51,737 nucleotides of DNA from Candidatus Poribacteria bacterium WGA-3G (GTDB taxonomy: Bacteria > Poribacteria > WGA-4E > WGA-3G), in contig ASZN01000039.1 of NCBI GenBank assembly GCA_000406005.1, forward strand, positions 1 through 51,737, read 5' to 3'. The number at the start of each line of letters is the position of its first letter. The first letter of the stretch is position 1. The notes beneath the pieces are model-generated. The model saw nothing but the letters and a program-made list of their open reading frames with translations. It was not told the DNA's origin and searched no databases. Made by a program: the position numbers and the translations under genes. Of this stretch, positions 24,326 through 31,969 are shown in pieces.

Positions 24326-25306
24326 TTATGATTCTCGTGCGACGACGTAGTCTGCGAGTTGTTCGAGTGCAAGGCGTGCGGGTGTAGTTGGTAAGACAGC
24401 CATCGCTGCTTTGGCACGGTTAGCGTAGCCTTGTGCAACTTTTAGACAGTGTGTTTCAACACTGTACTGTTGGAATAGTGCCTCAACGAAGGCGATTGCC
24501 TCTGCTTCATCTGTATTCGGATTCAAGACTTTTTCGAGTGTCTGTTTTTCATCGTCGTTGCAGACGGATCTGGCGTAGATGATCGGAAAAGTGAGTTTTC
24601 CCTCTCGGAGGTCTCCGAATGCGTTTTTCCCCAATTTGTCGGCATCTTCTGTGAAATCGAGTACGTCATCAACAATTTGGAATGCGGTTCCGATTTGTTG
24701 TCCGTAGGTTGCGAGTGCTTCAAGCGTCTGTTTGTCGGTAGTGCCGAGGTGTGCGCCGAGTGTGCAGGATGCGGTGATCAGTTTACCGGTTTTGAAGCTA
24801 ATAATTTTGAGATACTCGTTTTCGGAGATGTCAAAATCGCCGCTTTTATATGCGTGTATGACTTCACCTTCACACATCGCCTGCGTGGTATCAGCGAGGA
24901 TTGCCATTGCTGGGTCATCTGCCCGGCGTGCGACGAGCATGGAAAGGACGCGTGCGTGTAGGTAATCACCGACGAGTACAGCGACTTTATTCCCCCACTT
25001 TGTCTGTAATGTCTCGCGTCCACGGCGGATGGCGGCTTCATCGAGTACATCGTCGTGAACGAGCGATGCGACGTGGATGAGTTCGACGACGGCGGCGAGC
25101 GTGTGTGCGTCGCTGCCTTCGTATCCACAGACTTTGGCAGAAAGCACGACGAGGATCGGACGGAGCCGTTTACCGCCGCCTTCCACGACATGTTGAACTG
25201 CCATATCGACAAAACTGTATTCACTGGTTGTCTGTTCGGTGAGTTTCGCCTCAACGGCAGTGAGATCATCGGCAATCAATTCAACGATTTGCTTAAAGCT
25301 GGACAT
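24326..25306 (-). CDS. trans-polyprenyl diphosphate synthase
   Basis: This 326-aa prenyltransferase elongates isoprenyl diphosphates with IPP. It has the first aspartate-rich motif in LVHDDVLDEAAIRRG, the preceding GGGKRLRPILVVLSA, and the second motif in FQIVDDVLDFTED. Small side chains before the first motif and the overall length suggest a long-chain (quinone side-chain) enzyme, though chain length cannot be assigned reliably. Its presence among tetrapyrrole genes suggests coordinated supply of quinone and heme for respiration. It is flanked on both sides by inverted copies of a 71-bp repeat. Confidence 0.93.
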   Translation of the reverse strand: MSSFKQIVELIADDLTAVEAKLTEQTTSEYSFVDMAVQHVVEGGGKRLRPILVVLSAKVCGYEGSDAHTLAAVVELIHVASLVHDDVLDEAAIRRGRETLQTKWGNKVAVLVGDYLHARVLSMLVARRADDPAMAILADTTQAMCEGEVIHAYKSGDFDISENEYLKIISFKTGKLITASCTLGAHLGTTDKQTLEALATYGQQIGTAFQIVDDVLDFTEDADKLGKNAFGDLREGKLTFPIIYARSVCNDDEKQTLEKVLNPNTDEAEAIAFVEALFQQYSVETHCLKVAQGYANRAKAAMAVLPTTPARLALEQLADYVVARES

Positions 25307-25323
25307 TCAGTTTCCCTTTTAAT

Positions 25324-25446
25324 AGTTGTCAGTTAACAGTACGCTGCGCTTTCAGTACGCAGTTAAAGAGTGCCTCGCAGTGAGAGTTGTGGCAGTAACA
25401 TGAAAGGTAACCGCCACAAATAGTCTCTTAACTGAAAACTGAAAGG
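25324..25446. repeat. heptad palindrome array upstream of the prenyl synthase
   Basis: GTCAGTTAACAGTACGC, a small hairpin module, CAGTTAAAGAG, a loop of about 60 nt, then CTCTTAACTGAAAACTGAAAGG. The AGAG...CTCTT boundary is the same as in the other arrays. Confidence 0.75.
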
Positions 25447-25453
25447 TTTTCGT

Positions 25454-25524
25454 AGAAAACCGTACTTTGACCGACAACTCGATTTCCGATATTTAAAAAT
25501 AGGCGCGAGTTGTCGGTCAAAACT
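25454..25524 (-). repeat. 71-bp repeat, copy 2 (inverted)
   Basis: Reverse complement of 24141-24211 without a mismatch. It contains the 16-bp inverted ends at 25466-25481 and 25506-25521. The two copies bracket the prenyl synthase gene about 1.2 kb apart. Confidence 0.92.
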
Positions 25525-25536
25525 GTTAACTATTCC

Positions 25537-26820
25537 CTAGAGGTTCGCGAATACCTGTGTTGCGGCTTGAACAGTTTTGTTGATGTCGTCCTCGGAGTGG
25601 ACGAATGAGACGAAACCTGCCTCAAATTGTGAAGGTGCGACATAGACCCCTTGCTCGGCGAGTCCCCAGAAGTATTTCCGGAAGCGTTCGGTATCCGCTG
25701 TGCGTGCGCCGTCGGCATCGGTAACGGTTTCCGGTGTGAAGTAGAGCATCAACATTGAACCGACGCGGCTATGCCAAGCGTCAATGCCGTGTTTTTCGGT
25801 TGCCTCAGCGAGTCCATCTGCGAGTGCTGCGGCACGACTTTCGAGTTGTTGGTAAACGCCGTGTTCAGCGAGTTTTTTGAGTGTTGTTATGCCTGCGGTA
25901 ACGGCTAAGGGATTCCCGGACAGGGTTCCGGCTTGATAGACATCGCCTTCTGGTGCGACCGACTGCATAATCTCCTGTTTTCCGCCATACGCGCCGACAG
26001 GCAGCCCACCTCCGATAATTTTTCCGAGACAGGTCATATCGGGTGTGACGTTATAGTGGGTTTGTGCGCCGCCGTACGCCACCCGGAATCCGGTGATGAC
26101 TTCGTCGAAGATGAGAACGATACCGTGTTGCTCCGTAATTTCACGGAGTTCGTTGAGGTAACCGTCGCGTGGTGGTACGATCCCCATATTTCCCATAATC
26201 GGTTCGAGGATGAGGCATGCGATTTCGTCGGGGTTGGCTTCTATTGCTTCTCGGACGGTGTCTGTATTGTTGAAAGGGACAGTGAGTGTATTGCGTGCGA
26301 AATCTTCGGGGACACCGCCGCTATCGGAGAGTCCGAAAGTTGCGACACCTGACCCGGCTTTCGCGAGGAGATAGTCGACATGTCCGTGATAGCATCCATC
26401 GATTTTGAGGATTTTATCTCGACCGGTATATCCTCGTGCGACGCGGATTGCGCTCATTGTCGCCTCGGTGCCGGAGTTGACGAGACGTACGCGTTCGATC
26501 GAAGGTACGGCGTTGACGATAATTTCGGCGAGTTCTGTTTCGAGTGTTGTCGGTGCGCCGAAGCTGGTGCCGTGTGCTGCGGCTGCACTGATAGCGTCTA
26601 CAACGCTTGGGTGTGCGTGTCCTAAGACTAAGGGCCCCCAAGAGGCGACGTAATCAATGTATTCGTTTCCATCGATATCGTATATTTTTGAACCTTCGCC
26701 GCGTGCAATGAAACGGGGGTGCCCACCGACTTTACTGAAATTTCGGACGGGACTGTTGACCCCGCCGGGGATAAGCTGTTGTGCTTTTTGCCATGCAACC
26801 AAGGATTTACGACTCTCCAA
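25537..26820 (-). CDS. hemL: glutamate-1-semialdehyde 2,1-aminomutase
   Basis: This 427-aa PLP enzyme makes 5-aminolevulinate. It shows QQLIPGGVNSPVRNFSKVGG at the N-terminus, RLVNSGTEATMSAIRVARGY, KIDGCYHGHVDYLL, LIFDEVITGFRVAYGG, and the PLP lysine in CLGKIIGGGLPVGAYGG. It starts at TTG 26820: GGAGG lies 7 nt upstream and the next residues (ESRKSLVAWQKAQ) match the family N-terminus, while no in-frame ATG fits. It acts directly after HemA. Confidence 0.96.
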   Translation of the reverse strand: MESRKSLVAWQKAQQLIPGGVNSPVRNFSKVGGHPRFIARGEGSKIYDIDGNEYIDYVASWGPLVLGHAHPSVVDAISAAAAHGTSFGAPTTLETELAEIIVNAVPSIERVRLVNSGTEATMSAIRVARGYTGRDKILKIDGCYHGHVDYLLAKAGSGVATFGLSDSGGVPEDFARNTLTVPFNNTDTVREAIEANPDEIACLILEPIMGNMGIVPPRDGYLNELREITEQHGIVLIFDEVITGFRVAYGGAQTHYNVTPDMTCLGKIIGGGLPVGAYGGKQEIMQSVAPEGDVYQAGTLSGNPLAVTAGITTLKKLAEHGVYQQLESRAAALADGLAEATEKHGIDAWHSRVGSMLMLYFTPETVTDADGARTADTERFRKYFWGLAEQGVYVAPSQFEAGFVSFVHSEDDINKTVQAATQVFANL

Positions 26821-26848
26821 AGCGTTTCCTCCAAATTTTTTATTTATA

Positions 26849-26948
26849 GTTTCCAGTTACCAGTTACCAGTTTCCAGTTTCCAGTTACCAGTTACCAGAG
26901 AAGAGGGTGTTGGTTAATAGAATATCTCTTTGACTGGTTACTGATTGC
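26849..26948. repeat. heptad palindrome array between hemB and hemL
   Basis: Seven units of the CCAGTTA/CCAGTTT type run from 26852 to 26899, then AGAAGAG, a loop of about 25 nt, CTCTTTGACTGGTTACTG. The left arm is much longer than the right. Confidence 0.8.
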
Positions 26949-26987
26949 CGATGTCCTCTTGCTGACCGCTACTTGCTGACAGCCATG

Positions 26988-27959
26988 TTATATCCATTCG
27001 ACAACGGATTTTGCGAAATAGGTTAAAATCATATCCGCGCCTGCGCGCTTAATGCTGGTTAATGCTTCAAGTGCAACCCGCGCCTCGTCAATCCAGCCGT
27101 TCTGTGCGGCTGCTTTAATCATAGCGTATTCACCGCTGACGTTATAGGCGGCGACGGGCACCTGAAATTCTGTCTTGACGCGATGGATGACATCGAGATA
27201 GGCGAGTGCGGGTTTCACCATGAGGATATCGGCGCCCTCTTGGATGTCCAAAGCGACCTCTCGTAATGCCTCCTCAGCGTTTGCTGGGTCCATCTGATAG
27301 GAGCGTCGGTCTCCGAACTGTGGTGCGGATTCCGCGGCTTCGCGAAAGGGTCCGTAAAAGGCGGAGGCGTATTTAGCGGCATACGCCATGATCGGTATAT
27401 TCTGGTATCCGTTTTCGTCCAATGCGTCGCGAATTGCGCCGACGCGACCGTCCATCATATCTGAGGGTGCGATGACATCGGCACCTGCGCGTGCGTGTGA
27501 TAGGCTCTCTTTAACGAGCAATTCGAGTGTCGGATCGTTTTGGACTTCGTTGGCTTCAATCACACCGCAGTGTCCGTGGTCGGTATATTCGCAGAGACAG
27601 ACATCTGTGATTACGAGCAGATCTGGCACGGTATCTTTGATGGCGCGGACTGCTTGTTGGATGATCCCGTCTTCGGCATAAGCCTCGGTGCCGAGTGGAT
27701 CTTTGGCTTCTGGGATACCGAACAGGATTGTCCCCGGAATACCGAGCGTCGCGAGTTCCTTGGCGGCGGTGACAAGCCTATCAACGGAGTACTGGTAGCA
27801 GCCTGGCATTGCTGAAATTTCGGTTGCTGTATCGTTTCCATGAACGACGAACATCGGGTAGATGAGGTCATCAACGGAGAGTGCGGTTTCGCGAACGAGC
27901 CGTCGTAGGTTTTCGTTTGCGCGGAGTCGCCTTGGACGGTAGATAGGAAAGGAGCTCAT
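26988..27959 (-). CDS. hemB: porphobilinogen synthase (ALA dehydratase)
   Basis: This 323-aa enzyme condenses two 5-aminolevulinates. It has the zinc-type metal site VCLCEYTDHGHCGV (three cysteines), the Schiff-base lysines in AYAAKYASAFYGPFREAA and ILMVKPALAYLD, and the conserved VAPSDMMDGRVGAIR. Here it reads VIAPSDMMDGRVGAI. Zinc dependence is inferred from the cysteines. Its ATG overlaps the stop of the preceding gene by 4 bp, tying it to the two secreted-protein genes upstream. Confidence 0.97.
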   Translation of the reverse strand: MSSFPIYRPRRLRANENLRRLVRETALSVDDLIYPMFVVHGNDTATEISAMPGCYQYSVDRLVTAAKELATLGIPGTILFGIPEAKDPLGTEAYAEDGIIQQAVRAIKDTVPDLLVITDVCLCEYTDHGHCGVIEANEVQNDPTLELLVKESLSHARAGADVIAPSDMMDGRVGAIRDALDENGYQNIPIMAYAAKYASAFYGPFREAAESAPQFGDRRSYQMDPANAEEALREVALDIQEGADILMVKPALAYLDVIHRVKTEFQVPVAAYNVSGEYAMIKAAAQNGWIDEARVALEALTSIKRAGADMILTYFAKSVVEWI

Positions 27960-28882
27960 TCATCCTCCGAAGGCGAACCTTTGATTTCATAGTTCGTTAG
28001 TTCCAGAGTTTTCTCTCCTTCGGGTGCCAACCCGATTTCCGCTCTTGCTTCATCAGCCTCAGGGTGCTCGTGCCTGAATTTGACGATTCCGACATTTGGT
28101 GCTAACCAGAGGGTTGTTATGGTGGAGGCTTCTCGTTCTTCGGGGTCTTGCTGTTGCGCTCCGGGTACGGAGAACGCCATTTCCGTTGTTTCGTTCGTAT
28201 GGTATTCGATGATCAGGCAGTCTTCAAACATTCCGGCAGGTGTATCAACTGTCTCTGTGCCAGTGACTTCCCCAATCTCTACGACGGAGCTGTGCGTTGT
28301 GATGGTAGGTGCGCCGCCTGGGATTTCCATCGGTGCGCCTTGGATATTGATTGTGATGGTCAACGTTGCACTTAACTCGAGTGCTGTCCATTCTTCATTG
28401 AAGGTAGCGGGTGTCGGTAGCAGGTAGAAATAGTCTTGCGATTCTGCTTCGACCTCGTATCCAAAATCGACGGAGATGGGTGCGCCTTCTGGGATTTCTG
28501 CCATCATCTGTTCACGTAGGAAGGGGAGTGCCTCATCCATTTCTCGGATTGTACTTGCTTTAAGTGCATTTTCGATTTCGGTGCCGGCAAAGAATGCCAC
28601 CCAATCGTCACCGACCTGATAGTAATAAGGTTGAACGTAATGTTCAAAGTCTGCCCAGTTTTCTAAAGCAGGCTCATAACTGAATGCGCGATAGGTCTCA
28701 CCGTCAATAGTTTCAGGTTCTATTGCGTAGCGTGTTAATTCGTTGCCGTCTTGGTCTTGGTATGTCCAGTAGCTGCCGGATGTATCAGGGAAATAATAGT
28801 TTGCCCACTCGTTTCCAATAGAGACAGTACTGAAACTCAAAACGAGTATCAGAACGATAACGGATCGGATTTTATTTATCAT
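27956..28882 (-). CDS. secreted protein of unknown function, paralogue 1
   Basis: This 308-aa protein has a signal peptide (about 1-24, VIVLILVLSFSTVSIG) followed by EWANYYFPDTSGSYWTYQDQ, split as the shared start of the family. It resembles the neighbouring protein at 28951 over its whole length (PALENWADFEH, YYYQVGDDWVAF, DYFYLLPTPATFNEEWTAL, TTLWLAPNVGIVKF), indicating a tandem duplication. No known domain is recognised; the regular beta-strand spacing suggests a lipocalin- or LolA-like barrel, which is only a guess. Its stop overlaps the hemB start (ATGA). ATG 28882 follows AAAGGAATC. Confidence 0.85.
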   Translation of the reverse strand: MINKIRSVIVLILVLSFSTVSIGNEWANYYFPDTSGSYWTYQDQDGNELTRYAIEPETIDGETYRAFSYEPALENWADFEHYVQPYYYQVGDDWVAFFAGTEIENALKASTIREMDEALPFLREQMMAEIPEGAPISVDFGYEVEAESQDYFYLLPTPATFNEEWTALELSATLTITINIQGAPMEIPGGAPTITTHSSVVEIGEVTGTETVDTPAGMFEDCLIIEYHTNETTEMAFSVPGAQQQDPEEREASTITTLWLAPNVGIVKFRHEHPEADEARAEIGLAPEGEKTLELTNYEIKGSPSEDE

Positions 28883-28950
28883 TTTAGATTCCTTTTACGG
28901 CTCTCGGTGCGACTTAAAAATCGTCGAAAGCGATTGTTCACAGGACAGGA

Positions 28951-29850
28951 TTAGTTGCTTTCGCTGCTTCCCGACGCAGTGGTATTGACTTCGTAGTCTG
29001 TTAATTCGAGGGTTTTTCCGACACCGCCATTTTCAGATTCTTGTTCCATTTTAACGAGTCCGACATTAGGTGCCAGCCATAGGGTCGTTGTTGATCCACT
29101 ATAAGCGTCTCCGAATATGCTCTTTGCTTCGGGTATATCTGGGTTTGTTTCAATCGTTGCGTCTGTGCTATAGGTGATTAGGAGGCAATCTTCAAACGTT
29201 CCTGCCTCGGTATCGACGGTTTCTGTACCGATGATGATGCCGGTTTCAGTGAGTGTCAGTGCCATTGCGATCGCCTGCGTTGTTGGCGGGAAGCCTGCCA
29301 TATTGCTTGTCAGTTCCATCTCCAGGTCGATTTGCATATCGATACGGAGTGCTTCCCACTCTTCATTGAAAGTTGCGTTGTTTGGCAGAAAATAGAAGTA
29401 GTCCTGCGCTTGGATGTCGAGGTCGTAAGTTACGTCGAGGTCAATACTTACGCCTTCAGGGAGTTGGGCATTTACCTGTTCTTTCATTATGGAGACGACT
29501 TCTTGCCACTGCCGTTCTGTGACTGTTCGTGTTGCGTTTTCGATATCGTCGCCGACACGGAATGCGGTCCAGTCGTCGGTAACTTGGTAAAAATAGGGGC
29601 GCGTATGATAATCGTAGTCTGCCCAGTCTTCTAAGGCGGGATCATAACTGAATGCGCGATGCATCTCGCCATCAACGTCTTGTGGTTCTATCGCATAGCG
29701 TGTAAATTCATCACCGTTTTCGTTTTCGTAGGTCCAGTAGCTGCTGAGTGTATCGGGGAAATAGTAGTTTGCCCACTCGTTTGCTATTAATGTCCCACTC
29801 AGACCGAGGATGAGCAGTATTGCGAAAATTGTCCGAAATTTCTTGAACAT
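28951..29850 (-). CDS. secreted protein of unknown function, paralogue 2
   Basis: This 299-aa protein starts at ATG 29850 (MFKKFRTIF), with AAAGGAA upstream; an in-frame start at 29883 would place extra charged residues before the signal peptide. After the signal sequence (AILLILGLSGTLIA) it repeats the pattern of paralogue 1: EWANYYFPDTLSSYWTYENE, PALEDWADYDYH, DYFYFLPNNATFNEEWEAL, ETVDTEAGTFEDCLLITY and TTLWLAPNVGLVKM. The strongly conserved tail LELTDYEV also ends paralogue 1 (LELTNYEI). Role unknown. It is the first gene of the run that leads into the tetrapyrrole genes. Confidence 0.85.
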   Translation of the reverse strand: MFKKFRTIFAILLILGLSGTLIANEWANYYFPDTLSSYWTYENENGDEFTRYAIEPQDVDGEMHRAFSYDPALEDWADYDYHTRPYFYQVTDDWTAFRVGDDIENATRTVTERQWQEVVSIMKEQVNAQLPEGVSIDLDVTYDLDIQAQDYFYFLPNNATFNEEWEALRIDMQIDLEMELTSNMAGFPPTTQAIAMALTLTETGIIIGTETVDTEAGTFEDCLLITYSTDATIETNPDIPEAKSIFGDAYSGSTTTLWLAPNVGLVKMEQESENGGVGKTLELTDYEVNTTASGSSESN

Positions 29851-29929
29851 GAAGGGTTCCTTTTGTTTTTGTGATTTCACCAATTTTAAAGTATACAGAA
29901 TATTAGCGGAAACGGCAAGGAAAATGTGT

Positions 29930-29981
29930 TAATAGTTTTCAGTACGGTTTTCTGCGAAAACCTTTCAGTACTCAGTTTTCG
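29930..29981. repeat. nested-hairpin module with heptads
   Basis: CAGTACG, then GGTTTTC-TGC-GAAAACC, then TTTCAGTACTCAG: the cleanest copy of the small hairpin module found at 24200, 25438 and 17872. It lies upstream of the first gene of the heme-cluster run. Confidence 0.8.
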
Positions 29982-30054
29982 GTCACGTTCTGTCTCTACT
30001 GTTTAGACCTGAACTGAAACTTCATCAAACCCCTTCTGCAAACGGGAAACGGAA

Positions 30055-31140
30055 TTAGCGTTTCTCATATTCAAACGGAAAAGTGACGGGTGCTCCGTTG
30101 TTTGACCATGAGCGCGCCATTGCGACATCAATCTCTCGGTCTTTGCGCCCGTTGTAGGCACCGTATTCGGGTTCTGTATCATTGCGGACAGCATTGACGA
30201 GGCTCATGAGTTCGGATGCGACGGTGATTTCGCCATCGCTGAGCGGATAGTTTTGCAACGGGTTTTCCCATACCACTTCGGGATCGGTGTCGGCGACGAG
30301 TGCGGCTAATGTGTTGTAGCCGTCAACGTTATTGGTTCTGCGCGAAATGTTAATGGCTCGCTGCTCGTCGGCGGTATCGTTCAAGATGACGGCATCGTTT
30401 CGGAAGCACATCCCGCGTTCGGCGTAGAATTTTGAGCCGTTAAAGCCTCGGAGCGGTGAACCGTAGGAGAGACCACTGAAATTGAAGATGCCGACGGCAC
30501 CGTCTGCGAATTCAATAACGGCGTGTTGCCAGTCTTCGGTATCGCGGGTGGGTTGTCCCTTCCGCCAGACATGCTCTTGAACGCTGTATCCCTTTCGGAA
30601 GCCGTAGACCTGTACGGGTTCATTGTCAAAACCGACATAGCTGCGGATAAGTCCGATGCCGTGATAGCCGTGTCCTCGGAAGTCGTTATAGGCGACATTG
30701 ACCTTACCGAAGGTGCCAGCGAGGATCATCTCCCGTTTGATGCGTTCTGTTGGCACGCGATAATAGTTTTCGTTGACCTCCAGTTTAGTTCCGTTTTCTT
30801 CTGCGGCGGCGATCATCTTGTCTGCCCATCCGAGATCGGTATCGATTGGGGTTTCTGTGCAGTAGCTGACCCCGCGTTGGGAGCAGAGAAGTCCGGGGAT
30901 GTGGTTGCTGCTGGGTGTAATGACGATGGCACAGATATCGGGTTTCACTGTATCCAACATCTGCTCCGTGTCTGTATAGGCGGGGACGTTGTATTTCTCG
31001 CCTTGTTCGTTCACACTCTCTTGGCGTGGATCGCAGACAGCGACCAACTCAATGTCTTTGGTCAGTTTTGAGATAAGGGGTAGGTAGGTGCCGGAACCAC
31101 GTCTTCCTGTACCGATATGTGCGATTCTGAGTTTATCCAT
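30055..31140 (-). CDS. Gfo/Idh/MocA family oxidoreductase
   Basis: This 361-aa protein has the Rossmann start LRIAHIGTGRRGSGTYLPLI, then VAVCDPRQESV after strand 2 and the E-T-P variant of the E-K-P motif in YCTETPIDTDLGWADKM. The C-terminal domain contains NENYYRVPTERIKREMI and GHGYHGIGLIRSY. It is a probable NAD(P)-dependent sugar or polyol dehydrogenase; substrate unknown. It is not closely similar to the family member at 10089. ATG 31140 follows GGAGGGAAGTC. The lipoprotein gene lies 25 bp upstream on the same strand. Confidence 0.9.
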   Translation of the reverse strand: MDKLRIAHIGTGRRGSGTYLPLISKLTKDIELVAVCDPRQESVNEQGEKYNVPAYTDTEQMLDTVKPDICAIVITPSSNHIPGLLCSQRGVSYCTETPIDTDLGWADKMIAAAEENGTKLEVNENYYRVPTERIKREMILAGTFGKVNVAYNDFRGHGYHGIGLIRSYVGFDNEPVQVYGFRKGYSVQEHVWRKGQPTRDTEDWQHAVIEFADGAVGIFNFSGLSYGSPLRGFNGSKFYAERGMCFRNDAVILNDTADEQRAINISRRTNNVDGYNTLAALVADTDPEVVWENPLQNYPLSDGEITVASELMSLVNAVRNDTEPEYGAYNGRKDREIDVAMARSWSNNGAPVTFPFEYEKR

Positions 31141-31165
31141 GACTTCCCTCCATCTGGTGGTGTGT

Positions 31166-31660
31166 CTATTCTACCCAGAAGATATGGCTCCGTTCAAAGA
31201 GGTCGCCATCTAAGTAGACTTCGACGAACCACTCACCTGTAATATCTGGGTCTGGTAGGTCGATGTAAAACCACGTAATTTTATCGCCGGTTGTTGATGT
31301 TAGATTCTTTTCTTCTGTCCAGAACGGCGGATCGTCGAGCTCGTCTTCTGGTGAGTACCACGAGACTTCGATTGTGTGTTCTTCTGTGATATTTGACCAT
31401 AGTAGCCACAAGAAGACTTGGTCGTTGAATTCGGCGGAGAAAGTGTTTGTGATGCCGTCGGGTCTATCGTCAAAGACGCTGATAGCTAAAACGGAATCGA
31501 CGATCATCGGTTCACTGCGTCCTATGTCTGTGAATCCGCTTCCGCCGGAAGGGTCCTCACTACAACCGCTCAACGCAATCGTCAACGAGAGTAGAGCAAT
31601 GCCAAGCATGGGATATAGATTTGTGAGACGTGCCTTGATGCGTGTGTGAAAGTGGTGCAT
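31166..31660 (-). CDS. putative lipoprotein of unknown function
   Basis: This 164-aa protein has a lipoprotein signal (LGIALLSLTIALSGC, lipobox LSGC near residue 33). The mature part (about 130 aa) contains alternating hydrophobic strands and ends with WFYIDLPDPDITGEWFVEVY, then LFERSHIFWVE, the look of a single immunoglobulin-like beta-sandwich. No family is recognised. It is probably co-transcribed with the Gfo/Idh/MocA gene. Confidence 0.75.
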   Translation of the reverse strand: MHHFHTRIKARLTNLYPMLGIALLSLTIALSGCSEDPSGGSGFTDIGRSEPMIVDSVLAISVFDDRPDGITNTFSAEFNDQVFLWLLWSNITEEHTIEVSWYSPEDELDDPPFWTEEKNLTSTTGDKITWFYIDLPDPDITGEWFVEVYLDGDLFERSHIFWVE

Positions 31661-31679
31661 GTGTTCGCCTTCTATTTTC

Positions 31680-31790
31680 TTGCGTGTTAGTCGCGAGCGC
31701 AGTTTGCTGCTATGTTAATCGGATTTGTATGGCTCATCGCGAGCGACAAAAAACACCCAAGCAAAAACACTCGCTCCTACCGGACTGATA
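31680..31790. repeat. dispersed GCGAGC/CTCGCTCCTAC repeat
   Basis: TCGCGAGCGC near 31690, TCGCGAGCGACA near 31737 and CACTCGCTCCTACCGG near 31768 share the short motif with the window start (13-34). No coding potential is visible. Confidence 0.5.
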
Positions 31791-31912
31791 ACTGTTTTCT
31801 ATTATTTTATCAGGCGTTTGACTTTTTGTCAATAGATATGCAGATCGCAATCATTGGTTACCAGTTTTTAGTTTGTTTTCAGGTGTTAGCGGTTTTTCGC
31901 TTTGGTTTTCTA

Positions 31913-31942
31913 TTGACACGTGCAGGCTTTTGATGGTAGACT
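31913..31942 (+). promoter_or_regulatory. sigma70-type promoter for the amidohydrolase gene
   Basis: Consensus TTGACA (31913-31918), an 18-bp spacer, and TAGACT (31937-31942). It is 28 bp before the start codon. Confidence 0.65.
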
Positions 31943-31969
31943 CAAGCAACAACAACAGAGGAGCATTTG

